This document shows positions 1 to 6,884 of a DNA stretch of 13,862 bases, piece by piece. Location of the stretch: assembly GCA_013824055.1 (NCBI GenBank), contig PNNE01000072.1, positions 1-13,862 of the forward strand. Direction: 5' to 3'. The notes beneath the pieces were generated by a model. That model was not told where the DNA came from. It did no database searches and was given only the letters and a program-made list of their open reading frames with translations. Positions within the stretch are counted from its first letter, which is position 1; the number at the start of each line of letters is the position of its first letter. Made by a program: the position numbers and the translations under genes. The stretch is from Rhodobacter sp. Lineage in GTDB: Bacteria; Pseudomonadota; Alphaproteobacteria; Rhodobacterales; Rhodobacteraceae.

Positions 1-376
1 CAGGCTCGGCGGCGATGAGACCGGGCTGGACCAGGGCGGCAAGTCTGGTGATCTCGGGCCGCGTCAGGGCAGGGGAGGTCGGGATCGGCACAAGGCCGGC
101 CCAGATCGCCCCCAGGTAGAGGATCGGGAAGGCCAGCGTGTTGCCGAGGCGCAGCAGGATGCGGTCGCCCTGGGCAAGGCCCTGGGCGCGAAGGGCGGTG
201 GCGCAGCCCTGGGTCAGACGAAGGAGATCGGGGTAGCCGAGGGTTTCGTCCCGGTCAGGGTGCAGGAGGGTGAGCGCGGGCCTGGTGCGGCTTGCGGCCC
301 GGGCCAGGACGTGGCCTGCAAGGTTGAAGACCTGGGGCACGGTCGGAAACGGGCGGGTGTCGATCTCGGACAGCAT
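1..376 (-). CDS. AMP-dependent acyl/aryl-CoA ligase, N-terminal part (cut by window edge)
   Basis: Translating the minus strand from the ATG at 376 gives 125 uninterrupted codons that run off the left edge. The protein begins MLSEIDTRPFPTVPQVFNLA. It shows the N-terminal pattern of the ANL (acyl-CoA synthetase) superfamily: an FNLAGHVLA segment near residue 18, a YPDLLRLTQGCATALRAQGL helix, a GDRILLRLGNT strand, and an AFPILYLGAIWAGLVPIPTS segment. The arrangement resembles benzoate-CoA and 4-coumarate-CoA ligases. Family enzymes activate a carboxylic acid with ATP and transfer it to CoA in the cytoplasm. The P-loop-like and adenylate-binding motifs lie outside the window, so the substrate cannot be stated. 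No strong Shine-Dalgarno is visible before the ATG. The gene is divergent from an XRE-cupin regulator 65 bp away, a layout typical of a regulator and its target. Confidence 0.8.
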   Translation of the reverse strand, partial: MLSEIDTRPFPTVPQVFNLAGHVLARAASRTRPALTLLHPDRDETLGYPDLLRLTQGCATALRAQGLAQGDRILLRLGNTLAFPILYLGAIWAGLVPIPTSPALTRPEITRLAALVQPGLIAAEP

Positions 377-406
377 GGCGACAGGGGTAGGCAGGCCGCG
401 CGACAG

Positions 407-435
407 TTGCAAGCGTCGGACGGCTCGACTATCCG
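407..435 (+). promoter_or_regulatory. Putative promoter of the XRE-cupin gene
   Basis: TTGCAA (407-412) and TATCCG (430-435) are separated by 17 bp, matching 4/6 and 3/6 bases of the sigma-70 consensus. Transcription would begin at about 442, the ATG itself, so the mRNA could be leaderless. TTGCAA is itself a palindrome and might also be part of an operator. This is sequence inference only. Confidence 0.35.
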
Positions 436-441
436 GGTGGC

Positions 442-1065
442 ATGGCACTGACCGATCCGAAAAGCATGATCCGCGTGGCGCGCGAGGCGGGCGGGGAGGC
501 GCATGTCGAACCGCTGAACCTGGGCGAGCGGGTGCGGGAGTTGCGCCGGTCGCGGGGCTGGACGCTGGAGGAGGCGGCCAACCGGGCGGGGCTGGCGCGG
601 TCCACCCTGTCGAAGATCGAGAACGGGCAGATGAGCCCGACCTATGACGCGCTGAAGAAGCTGGCCGGGGGGCTGTCGATCTCGGTGCCGCAGCTGTTCA
701 CGCCGCCGTCGAAACAGCAGGTCATGGGCCGGATGGCCGTGACGAAGTCCGGGGACGGACAGTCGCAGGCCACCGTGACCTACGAGCACGAGTTGCTGGC
801 GGCGCATCTGACCAAGAAGCAGATGCTGCCCTACCGCGCCACGATCCGCGCGCGGGACCTGGAGGAATTCGACGGCTGGGTGCGCCACGACGGCGAGGAA
901 TTCCTGTACGTGCTGACCGGGGTGATCCGGCTTTACACCGAATTCTACGAGCCGGTAGAGCTGCGCCGGGGCGACAGCGCCTATTACGACGCGGCGATGG
1001 GCCACAACGTGATCAGCCTGTCCGAGGAAGACGCGACCCTGCTGTGGGTCACGTCGCTGGTCTGA
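442..1065 (+). CDS. XRE-family transcriptional regulator with C-terminal cupin domain
   Basis: This 207-residue protein has a lambda-Cro/C1-type helix-turn-helix at about residues 29-85 (LGERVRELRRSRGWTLEEAA, then LARSTLSKIENGQMSPTYD). It is followed by a linker and a small cupin barrel at about residues 130-205, with the HDGEEFLYVLTGVIRLY signature and a GHNVISLS segment. The XRE-cupin architecture is known for cytoplasmic regulators that sense small metabolites in the cupin and bind DNA as dimers. The divergent CoA ligase 65 bp away is the obvious candidate target, which is inference. No Shine-Dalgarno at a usual distance precedes the ATG at 442, nor the internal ATG at 466. The first ATG was chosen because the putative promoter places the transcript start there. 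Confidence 0.88.
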   Translation: MALTDPKSMIRVAREAGGEAHVEPLNLGERVRELRRSRGWTLEEAANRAGLARSTLSKIENGQMSPTYDALKKLAGGLSISVPQLFTPPSKQQVMGRMAVTKSGDGQSQATVTYEHELLAAHLTKKQMLPYRATIRARDLEEFDGWVRHDGEEFLYVLTGVIRLYTEFYEPVELRRGDSAYYDAAMGHNVISLSEEDATLLWVTSLV

Positions 1066-1089
1066 TCCTGCCGGTCGGCGACAGCGGGA

Positions 1090-1112
1090 CGCGGCCCCAT
1101 GCCGGGGCCGCG
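1090..1112. terminator. Hairpin between convergent genes, probable bidirectional terminator
   Basis: CGCGGCCCC and GGGGCCGCG form a perfect 9-bp stem around the five-base loop ATGCC. The hairpin sits between the convergent ends of the XRE-cupin gene (1065) and the lipoprotein gene (1118). No U-tract follows on either side, so the termination strength is uncertain. Confidence 0.5.
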
Positions 1113-1117
1113 ATCCG

Positions 1118-1231
1118 TCAGAATGCGTCCTGCACCGTGCGCGCACCGGCCGAGACATCCTCGCCCACGCCCGCGATGGTGTTGCAACCTGCCAGTGCCG
1201 CCAGGACGGCCAGAAGTGCCAGTTTCTTCAT
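1118..1231 (-). CDS. Small entericidin-type lipoprotein
   Basis: A 37-codon gene starts with ATG at 1231 and ends with TGA at 1118-1120. The protein begins MKKLALLAVLAALAGCNTIA and ends in VSAGARTVQDAF. It is a lipoprotein precursor with a Lys-Lys start, a hydrophobic stretch, and the lipobox LAGC with Cys16 as the lipidation site. The short, Gly/Ala-rich mature part of about 22 residues has the N-T-x-x-G-x-G-x-D pattern of the entericidin A/B family. Family members are membrane-anchored peptides; in E. coli entericidin B is bacteriolytic and A its antidote, but most alphaproteobacterial copies are uncharacterised. An AAGGG stretch upstream serves as ribosome binding site. The gene starts 14 bp after the solute-binding protein gene on the same strand, so the two are probably co-transcribed. 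Confidence 0.85.
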   Translation of the reverse strand: MKKLALLAVLAALAGCNTIAGVGEDVSAGARTVQDAF

Positions 1232-1245
1232 GCTCTTTGCCCTTT

Positions 1246-3066
1246 TCACTTTGCCTCGTACCACCAGATGTCGGGCAGGAAGCCTGACCAGTCACCGTAA
1301 AGCGGTATCCTGTCGGAATACTTCAACTCGGCGGAATGTGCCAAGCGGGAAAGGTCGGAATACCAGATCGGGATCACGAAGCGGCCCGAGGTCAGGACCC
1401 GGTCCAGCGCCCTGGTGGCGGCGGTGAACTCCTCGGCATTCGGGGCCCGCAGCAGGGCGGCGATCATCGCCTCGACCGCCGGAGAGCTCACGCCCATCCA
1501 GTTGCGGGTGCCGGGTTCGGTGACGCCGTGGGCACCCCAGTACAGCAGCTGCTCGTTGCCCGGCGACAGCGACAGCGACCGGATGTAGTGGGTCATGTCG
1601 AAATCGTAGTTGGTGGTCCGGTCCTTGTACTGCGCGTCGTCGACCTTGGTCAGGCGGGCCTCGATGCCAAGCGCCTTCAGCGCCTCGATATAGACCTCGG
1701 CGGCAGAGCCCATCTCGTCCTGGCCGGTGACGAGCAGGATCTCGAAGGCGAAGGGCTCGCCCGCGGCGTTCTTCAGGATGCCGTCGTCGCCGACGGTCCA
1801 GCCCGCGTCCTCCAGCAGTTTCGCGGCGGCGCGGATGTTCCGGCGGTTGGTCTGGTCGCCATCAGAGACGGGCAGCGCATAGCCTTCGATGGCGCCGGGG
1901 GGCAGGTCGGCGGCGAAGGGTTGCAGAAGTTCAAGCTCGCGCCCCTCGGCCGGTTTGCCCGGGTCCATCGCCAGGAACGAGTTGCCGAAATAGGACGGGA
2001 TCCGGGGCAGGACACCCGCGTTCAGGGTCTTGTTGATGAATTCGAAGTTGAAGGCCAGGATCAGCGCCTCGCGCACGCGCCAGTCGGCGAAGATCGGCTT
2101 TCGGGTGTTCATCACGAAACCCTCGATCCCCGAGGGGCGGCCATGCGGGATTTCGGCCTTGATCACCGCGCCGGACTGGACGGCGGGGAAGTCGTAGGAG
2201 GACAGCCACTTGGCCACGTTCGCCTCGCGGTAGGCCGAGATCTGGCCCGCCTTGAACGCCTCGAAGATCGCCTGCGGGTTGGCGAAATAGTCATAGCGGA
2301 TCTGGTCAAAGTTCCACTGGCCGCGGTTGAAGGGCAGGTCCTTGCCCCACCAGTCGGGGTTGCGCCTGTAGGTGACGTGCACGCCAAGTTCGAAGCTGTC
2401 CAGGACATAGGGCCCGGAGCCGACGGGAATCTCCATCGTCGCCTCGGCGAAGTCCTTGCCCTCCCACTGCGCCTGCTTCAGGATCGGGCGCAGGCCCAGG
2501 ATCAGCGGCAGTTCGCGGTCCTCGACGTTGAAGGTGAAGCGGACGGACCGCTCGCCGGTCTTTTCCATCGTGGCGATCTTCTTCCAGGCGGCGGCGAAGC
2601 GCGGGTTGCCCTGCGTGCCCAGGGTCTCCATCGACCACATCACGTCCTCGACCGTCACCGGCGAGCCGTCAGAGAATCGGGCCTCGGGTCGCAGGGTGAA
2701 TTCGACGTAGGTCCGGCCCTCGTCCGTGTCTATCGATTCGGCCAGAAGCCCGTACAGCGAGAAGGCCTCGTCATAGTTCCGGCCCATCAGCGTCTCGACT
2801 GTGAGGGTGGAAATGCCGATCGCGGCGCGTCCCTTGGTGACATAGGGGTTGAAGCTGTCGAAGCTGCCCGACTCGCCCCAGCGGAAGGTGCCACCCTTGG
2901 GGGCATCGGGGTTCACCTGTGGCAGGGACACAAAATCCGGGGGGAGAGCGGGGTCGCCATACATAGCTATGCCATGCATCGGCTCTGCCTGCGCGGCTGC
3001 GGCAAAAAGTGCCAATGCGGTCGTCAGCCCGAACCTGCGCCAACCGACGCTCGTTTCCCGTGCCAT
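1246..3066 (-). CDS. ABC transporter periplasmic solute-binding protein, family 5 (YejA-like)
   Basis: This 606-residue protein has a Sec signal peptide at residues 1-27: basic WRRFG, a hydrophobic Ala/Leu core and the cleavage site AQA before EP. The mature part follows the SBP_bac_5 pattern, with PDAPKGGTFRWGESGSFDSF near the N-terminus, a YVEFTLRPEARFSDGSPVTVEDV segment and a GSGPYVLDSFELG segment. Its length and the MHGIAMYGDPALPPDF start match YejA-type binding proteins (E. coli YejA has about 600 residues), which deliver oligopeptides or microcin C-like compounds to an inner-membrane ABC importer. No permease or ATPase gene lies beside it here, so it is an orphan component within the window. 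The start at 3066 is preceded by GGGGAG at 9 nt. The small lipoprotein gene follows after 14 bp. Confidence 0.88.
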   Translation of the reverse strand: MARETSVGWRRFGLTTALALFAAAAQAEPMHGIAMYGDPALPPDFVSLPQVNPDAPKGGTFRWGESGSFDSFNPYVTKGRAAIGISTLTVETLMGRNYDEAFSLYGLLAESIDTDEGRTYVEFTLRPEARFSDGSPVTVEDVMWSMETLGTQGNPRFAAAWKKIATMEKTGERSVRFTFNVEDRELPLILGLRPILKQAQWEGKDFAEATMEIPVGSGPYVLDSFELGVHVTYRRNPDWWGKDLPFNRGQWNFDQIRYDYFANPQAIFEAFKAGQISAYREANVAKWLSSYDFPAVQSGAVIKAEIPHGRPSGIEGFVMNTRKPIFADWRVREALILAFNFEFINKTLNAGVLPRIPSYFGNSFLAMDPGKPAEGRELELLQPFAADLPPGAIEGYALPVSDGDQTNRRNIRAAAKLLEDAGWTVGDDGILKNAAGEPFAFEILLVTGQDEMGSAAEVYIEALKALGIEARLTKVDDAQYKDRTTNYDFDMTHYIRSLSLSPGNEQLLYWGAHGVTEPGTRNWMGVSSPAVEAMIAALLRAPNAEEFTAATRALDRVLTSGRFVIPIWYSDLSRLAHSAELKYSDRIPLYGDWSGFLPDIWWYEAK

Positions 3067-3103
3067 CCCGTGATGCTCCCCTGTCCACCGGTTGTGTGGC
3101 CGC

Positions 3104-3132
3104 AGACTAGGACGGAGATTGAATCAATTCAA
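3104..3132 (-). promoter_or_regulatory. Putative promoter and palindromic operator of the solute-binding protein gene
   Basis: Read on the minus strand, TTGAAT (3127-3132) and TAGTCT (3104-3109) are 17 bp apart, giving a transcript start about 30 nt before the ATG at 3066. The -35 box is half of a perfect palindrome, TTGAATCAATTCAA (3119-3132). A protein bound there would block the promoter. The promoter match is modest (4/6 and 3/6). Confidence 0.4.
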
Positions 3133-3141
3133 ACTTTTAGC

Positions 3142-3170
3142 TTGGCCATCGGCGGAGAGCGGACTATAAA
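3142..3170 (+). promoter_or_regulatory. Putative promoter of a small RNA
   Basis: TTGGCC (3142-3147) and TATAAA (3165-3170) are separated by exactly 17 bp. TATAAA matches 5/6 of the consensus -10. The expected start is the A at 3177. It fires rightward, divergent from the putative promoter of the solute-binding protein gene. Confidence 0.5.
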
Positions 3171-3176
3171 GACTGT

Positions 3177-3251
3177 ACTGCTCGATAGGTTTCTTGCCTG
3201 TATGAAACCTGCCTCAAAGACTTAACGCCGGCTTCGCGCCGGCGTTTTTTT
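3177..3251 (+). ncRNA. Candidate small regulatory RNA (about 75 nt)
   Basis: The predicted transcript runs from the promoter start at about 3177 to the U-tract at 3245-3251. It would fold into a first hairpin, AGGTTTC (3187-3193) pairing with GAAACCT (3204-3210) around the 10-nt loop TTGCCTGTAT. A short single-stranded, C-rich linker with CCTGCCTC follows, and then a strong intrinsic terminator. No plausible open reading frame lies inside. Hairpin, exposed pyrimidine-rich patch and U-tailed terminator form the usual plan of bacterial trans-acting small RNAs, and a CCTGCC stretch could pair with Shine-Dalgarno regions. I do not recognise a named family. An alternative reading is a premature-termination leader of the dehydrogenase gene, which starts 73 bp further on. 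Confidence 0.5.
3224..3251 (+). terminator. Rho-independent terminator
   Basis: AACGCCGGC (3224-3232) and GCCGGCGTT (3238-3246) form a perfect 9-bp stem around the five-base loop TTCGC. The T run at 3245-3251 follows directly. It faces rightward and ends the candidate small RNA, since no protein-coding gene ends just upstream on this strand. Confidence 0.88.
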
Positions 3252-3324
3252 ATGCCTTCCGTCTGGCGTCGGGACCCAAAGCGGTCATATGCTCACTTTG
3301 CAGGTGCAGCATACGGAGGACGGC

Positions 3325-4098
3325 ATGACGCTGGTTGGCAAGCGGGCGATCATCACCGGGTCGAATTCGGGCATCGGGCTGGGTGTCGCCGAAGCGTTGG
3401 CGGCGGCGGGGGCCGAGGTGATTCTGAACAGCTTCACCGACCGGCCCGAGGATCATGAGCTGGCGGCCGAGCTGGGCGCAAGGCATGGGGTCGCGGCGCG
3501 GTACATCCCGGCGGACATGACCAGGGGGGCCGAGTGCCGGGCGCTGGTGGCAACCGCGGGCGGCTGCGACATCCTGGTGAACAACGCGGGCATCCAGTTC
3601 GTCAGCCCCATCGAGGAATTCCCGGTCGAAAAGTGGGATGCGATCCTGGCGGTCAACCTGTCGTCCGCCTTCCACACCATTGCAGCCGCCCTGCCGGGGA
3701 TGCGGGCCAGGGGCTGGGGGCGGATCGTCGACATCGCCAGCGCGCACGGCCTGACCGCCAGCCCCTACAAGAGCGCCTATGTCGCCTCGAAACACGCGGT
3801 GGTCGGTCTGACCAGGGCCGTGGCACTGGAGACGGCGGGCCAGGGGATCACCTGCAATGCGGTATGCCCCGGCTATGTGCTGACCCCGCTGGTCGAGGCG
3901 CAGATTCCCGAGCAGATGAAGGTGCACGGCATGGACCGCGAGACGGTGATCCGCGAGGTGATGCTGCAACGCCAGCCCAGCCGCCAGTTCGCCACCACCG
4001 AACAGGTCGGCGGGACAGTGGTGTTCCTGTGCAGCCCGGCGGCGGACCAGATCACCGGCACGACGATCAGTGTCGACGGCGGATGGACCGCGCTATGA
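3325..4098 (+). CDS. bdhA: D-3-hydroxybutyrate dehydrogenase (SDR family)
   Basis: This 257-residue short-chain dehydrogenase has the cofactor motif TGSNSGIG at residues 11-18, NNAG at 86-89 and catalytic Ser139, Tyr152 and Lys156. The substrate-binding set known from the Pseudomonas fragi enzyme (Gln94, His144, Lys152, Gln196) appears here at a constant offset of three as Gln91, His141, Lys149 and Gln193. This supports D-3-hydroxybutyrate oxidation to acetoacetate with NAD+ rather than a generic SDR role. The enzyme acts in the cytoplasm in ketone-body use and polyhydroxybutyrate breakdown. The start at 3325 was preferred over the in-frame ATG at 3289 because GGAGG lies just upstream and family proteins begin near the cofactor motif. 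The stop overlaps the start of the downstream patatin gene as ATGA, indicating translational coupling. Confidence 0.92.
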   Translation: MTLVGKRAIITGSNSGIGLGVAEALAAAGAEVILNSFTDRPEDHELAAELGARHGVAARYIPADMTRGAECRALVATAGGCDILVNNAGIQFVSPIEEFPVEKWDAILAVNLSSAFHTIAAALPGMRARGWGRIVDIASAHGLTASPYKSAYVASKHAVVGLTRAVALETAGQGITCNAVCPGYVLTPLVEAQIPEQMKVHGMDRETVIREVMLQRQPSRQFATTEQVGGTVVFLCSPAADQITGTTISVDGGWTAL

Positions 4099-5108
4099 GG
4101 CGCGTGAGCCTGGCCCTGCAGGGTGGCGGTGCGCATGGAGCCTTTACCTGGGGTGTGCTTGACCGGCTGCTGGAGGAGGACGACCTGGAGATCGCCGGGA
4201 TTTCCGGCACTTCGGCGGGGGCGCTGAACGGGGCGGCGCTGAAGGCGGGGTTGATCGCCGGCGGGCGCGGCGCGGCACGCAAACGGCTGGACCGGCTGTG
4301 GACCCAGGTGGCCGACATCGGCGATTTCCGGATGGTGCCGTGGATGGCGGCGTTCCTGCCTGCGATGCGGTTCTGGCAGACGGCTGGCGCGGCGCTGTTG
4401 CCGTTCTCGCCGCAGGCGGTCGCGGCGCAGTTCTACTCGCCCTACGTCTTTGGAAAGAGCTGGACCAACCCGCTGGAGCCTGTCGTCCGCGATCTGGACT
4501 TCAGCCAGGTCTGCTCTGCAAGCGGGCCGCGGCTGTTCGTCAGCGCGACCAATGTGCGGACCGGCAAGATCAAGGTCTTCAGCGCAACGGACATCACGAC
4601 CGAGGCGATCCTGGCCTCGGCCTGCCTGCCCACGGTGTTCCAGACGGTCGAGATCGCGGGCGAGGCCTATTGGGACGGCGGCTATTCCGGCAACCCGGCG
4701 CTCTTTCCGCTGTACGAGCCGGACTTGCCGGACGACATCCTGGTCGTGTCGATCAACCCGATCCGGACCGAGAGCATCCCGGACACTCCGCTGGAAATCC
4801 AGAACCGGATCAACGAGATCAGTTTCAATGCCAGCCTGCTGGGCGAGCTTCGGGCCGTGAATTTCGTCCGCCGCCTGATCGCCGAGGGGAAGATGGAGCG
4901 GGGGCAGATGAAGGCGGTCAATCTTCACATGATCGCCGACGACGGGCTGATGAACGAGCTTTCGGCGGATTCGAAGCTTTCCCCCACGCCCCTGCTGCTG
5001 GACCGGCTGAAGGCGGCGGGCCGGGCGGCGGCCGAACGGTTCCTCCAGGATGCCGGCGCGAAGATCGGGCAAGAGCCTAGCGCGGACCTGAAGGGGCTTC
5101 TGGGTTAG
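4095..5108 (+). CDS. Patatin-like phospholipase/esterase
   Basis: This 337-residue protein carries the patatin catalytic dyad layout: the glycine-rich oxyanion loop QGGGAHGAF at residues 9-17, the nucleophile motif GTSAG with Ser40, and the DGG motif with Asp194 (in YWDGGYSGNP). Family members hydrolyse acyl esters, usually of phospholipids or neutral lipids. No signal peptide or clear membrane span is present, so it is probably cytoplasmic. It starts inside the last codons of the 3-hydroxybutyrate dehydrogenase gene (ATGA overlap), so the two are made together. That coupling suggests a role in releasing hydroxyacids or acyl groups, for example from polyhydroxybutyrate granules. This is an inference from context and not a family property. 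The stop codon overlaps the convergent DUF502 gene by four bases. Confidence 0.87.
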   Translation: MRRVSLALQGGGAHGAFTWGVLDRLLEEDDLEIAGISGTSAGALNGAALKAGLIAGGRGAARKRLDRLWTQVADIGDFRMVPWMAAFLPAMRFWQTAGAALLPFSPQAVAAQFYSPYVFGKSWTNPLEPVVRDLDFSQVCSASGPRLFVSATNVRTGKIKVFSATDITTEAILASACLPTVFQTVEIAGEAYWDGGYSGNPALFPLYEPDLPDDILVVSINPIRTESIPDTPLEIQNRINEISFNASLLGELRAVNFVRRLIAEGKMERGQMKAVNLHMIADDGLMNELSADSKLSPTPLLLDRLKAAGRAAAERFLQDAGAKIGQEPSADLKGLLG

Positions 5109-5788
5109 ATCACCGGCTCTTTCGGCAGCGGGTAGACCAGGCCGCCGGACACGATCAGCTTGGCCGCGTCATCCACGCCCATGTCCATCACGATCAGGTC
5201 CCTGGTCGGCACGAACAGAAGCATCCCGCTGGTGAAGGGCGTGAGGCCGACGAAGACCGCGGACATGTCGGGGCCGATGGCGGCCAGACGCTCGGCCAGC
5301 TCGCCCTTGGGCCGGGTCGACATGAACCCCAGCGCCCAGGACCCGGCACGGGGGAATTCGACCAGCACGACCTTGTCGAAGCTCTTGTCCTTCTTGTTGA
5401 AGAAGGTCTCGGCCACCTGCTTGATGCCGGAATAGACCGAGCGGACCACCGGCATCCGTTCGACCAGGTTCTCGCCCGACCGGATCACGGACCGGCCGAT
5501 GATGCCCTTGGCCAGCCAGCCGATGATGATCGTGACGATCAGGAATACCAGGACCCCGACGCCGCGGACGGGGAATTCGTATTCCGGCCCGAACCAGCGC
5601 CCGATCACGGTGTCGGGCTGCCAGTAGGCGGGGATCAGCGGCAGGATCCAGCCATCGAGCCAGCCGATGAAGGCCCAGACGATGTAGATCGTCAGCCCGG
5701 TGGGCAGCACGACGACAAGACCCGTCAGGAAACTTGCGCGCAGGCTGGCCAGAAAGCCGCGACGGTGGTGCGGGTGCGGTTCGGTCAC
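5105..5788 (-). CDS. DUF502 family inner-membrane protein
   Basis: This 227-residue protein starts with GTG at 5788, with AAGGGGA about 9 nt upstream. It has a charged, His-rich N-terminus and two membrane spans at about residues 20-42 (LTGLVVVLPTGLTIYIVWAF) and 75-97 (GVGVLVFLIVTIIIGW). A conserved soluble domain follows with the pattern MPVVRSVYSGIKQVAETFF, then VVLVEFPRAGSWALGF and a PTTPNPT-like position replaced by GLTPFTSGMLLFVP. Length and order fit DUF502, a widespread uncharacterised membrane family. No function is claimed. It lies 81 bp downstream of psuG on the same strand and may be read through from it. Its stop overlaps the convergent patatin stop by four bases. Confidence 0.88.
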   Translation of the reverse strand: MTEPHPHHRRGFLASLRASFLTGLVVVLPTGLTIYIVWAFIGWLDGWILPLIPAYWQPDTVIGRWFGPEYEFPVRGVGVLVFLIVTIIIGWLAKGIIGRSVIRSGENLVERMPVVRSVYSGIKQVAETFFNKKDKSFDKVVLVEFPRAGSWALGFMSTRPKGELAERLAAIGPDMSAVFVGLTPFTSGMLLFVPTRDLIVMDMGVDDAAKLIVSGGLVYPLPKEPVI

Positions 5789-5869
5789 GTGAGATTGTCC
5801 CCTTCGACGCCCTTTCTAGGGTGTCCGACCGTCGCAGTGCAATGCCGCCCGCAGCCGGACACGGGAATT

Positions 5870-6787
5870 TCAGGCCTTTGCGGCAAGCTCGCGGGCGATC
5901 GCCGCCCCGAGCCGCGCGTTGTTCAGCACCAGCGCGATGTTCGCGGCCAGCGAGCGGCCCTCCGTCAGTTCGAAGATGCGTTGCAGCAGGAAGGGCGTCA
6001 CGGCCTTGGCGGCGATGCCCTTCGCCGTGGCCTCGGCCAGTGCGGCCTCGATCTGCGGGGTGATCTCGGCCAGGGTGATCTCGGCGTCCGGGGGGATCGG
6101 GTTGGCGACAAGCTGGCCACCGGGCAGACCAAGCCGGGCGCGCATGAGGTGGGCCGCGGCGATGTCGGCCGCGCTGTCCATGCGGAGGGGGGCCTTCAGG
6201 CCGGAAGAGCGCGACCAGAAGGCCGGGAAGTCGTCCTGGCCGCAGGCGATGACGGGCACGCCAAGGGTTTCAAGATACTCCAGCGTCTTCGGCAGATCGA
6301 GGATCGCCTTGGCCCCGGCGGCGACCACGGTGACCGGCGTCTCGGCCAGCTCGCGCAGGTCGGCCGAGATGTCGAAGCTGGTCTCGGCCCCGCGATGCAC
6401 GCCGCCGATCCCGCCAGTGGCAAAGACCCTGATGCCGGCAAGATGGGCGCAGATCATCGTCGCGGCGACGGTGGTGGCGCCGGTGCCCCCGGACGCAAGG
6501 CAGGCGGCAAGGTCGGCGCGCGAGAGTTTGGCGACGCTCTTCGCCTGGCCCAAGGCGTCCAGCTGTGCGTCGGTCAGGCCGATGTGGATGCGGCGGTCCA
6601 TGATGGCGATGGTGGCGGGGACGGCCCCTTGGCGGCGGATCTCGGCCTCGACCCGACGGGCTGTTTCCACATTCTGCGGGAATGGCATGCCGTGGGTGAT
6701 GATCGTGCTTTCCAGCGCGACAATCGCCGCGCCATTCGCGCGGGCCTCGGTCACTTCGGGCGACAGGGTCAGGGGCAGGTCAATCAT
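5870..6787 (-). CDS. psuG: Pseudouridine-5'-phosphate glycosidase
   Basis: This 305-residue protein matches PsuG/YeiN along its length. PsuG cleaves the C-glycosidic bond of pseudouridine 5'-phosphate to uracil and ribose 5-phosphate. Seen here are VALESTIITHGMPFPQN with Glu26, VAKLSRADL with Lys87, TSFDISADL with Asp143, and AGAKAILDLPKTLEYLET with Lys160. These correspond, at an offset of about five to six, to E. coli YeiN Glu31, Lys93, Asp149 and the Schiff-base Lys166. The gly-rich SGGTGATTVAATM segment is also conserved. The gene follows psuK on the same strand after 109 bp, so the two form a salvage pair for pseudouridine from RNA turnover. The ATG at 6787 has only a weak ribosome binding site (CGGA). 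Confidence 0.93.
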   Translation of the reverse strand: MIDLPLTLSPEVTEARANGAAIVALESTIITHGMPFPQNVETARRVEAEIRRQGAVPATIAIMDRRIHIGLTDAQLDALGQAKSVAKLSRADLAACLASGGTGATTVAATMICAHLAGIRVFATGGIGGVHRGAETSFDISADLRELAETPVTVVAAGAKAILDLPKTLEYLETLGVPVIACGQDDFPAFWSRSSGLKAPLRMDSAADIAAAHLMRARLGLPGGQLVANPIPPDAEITLAEITPQIEAALAEATAKGIAAKAVTPFLLQRIFELTEGRSLAANIALVLNNARLGAAIARELAAKA

Positions 6788-6884
6788 GAAGCGTCCGATC
6801 TATCGCTGGGCCACAGATATAACCGTGGAACTGCGCGACAAGGCCAGCGCTGACGAGGTGGTGCAGGAAGCATGGCGGCGAAAC

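Noticed and set aside
1336..3225. Long (629-codon) plus-strand open frame opposite the solute-binding protein gene
   Set aside because: High-GC antisense shadow: Arg/Gly/Val-rich composition, no family similarity and no ribosome binding site, while the minus strand encodes a complete recognisable protein with signal peptide.
5105..5108. Overlapping stop codons of the patatin and DUF502 genes as a special regulatory junction
   Set aside because: Four-base convergent overlaps are common in compact genomes, and no hairpin or other signal marks this one.
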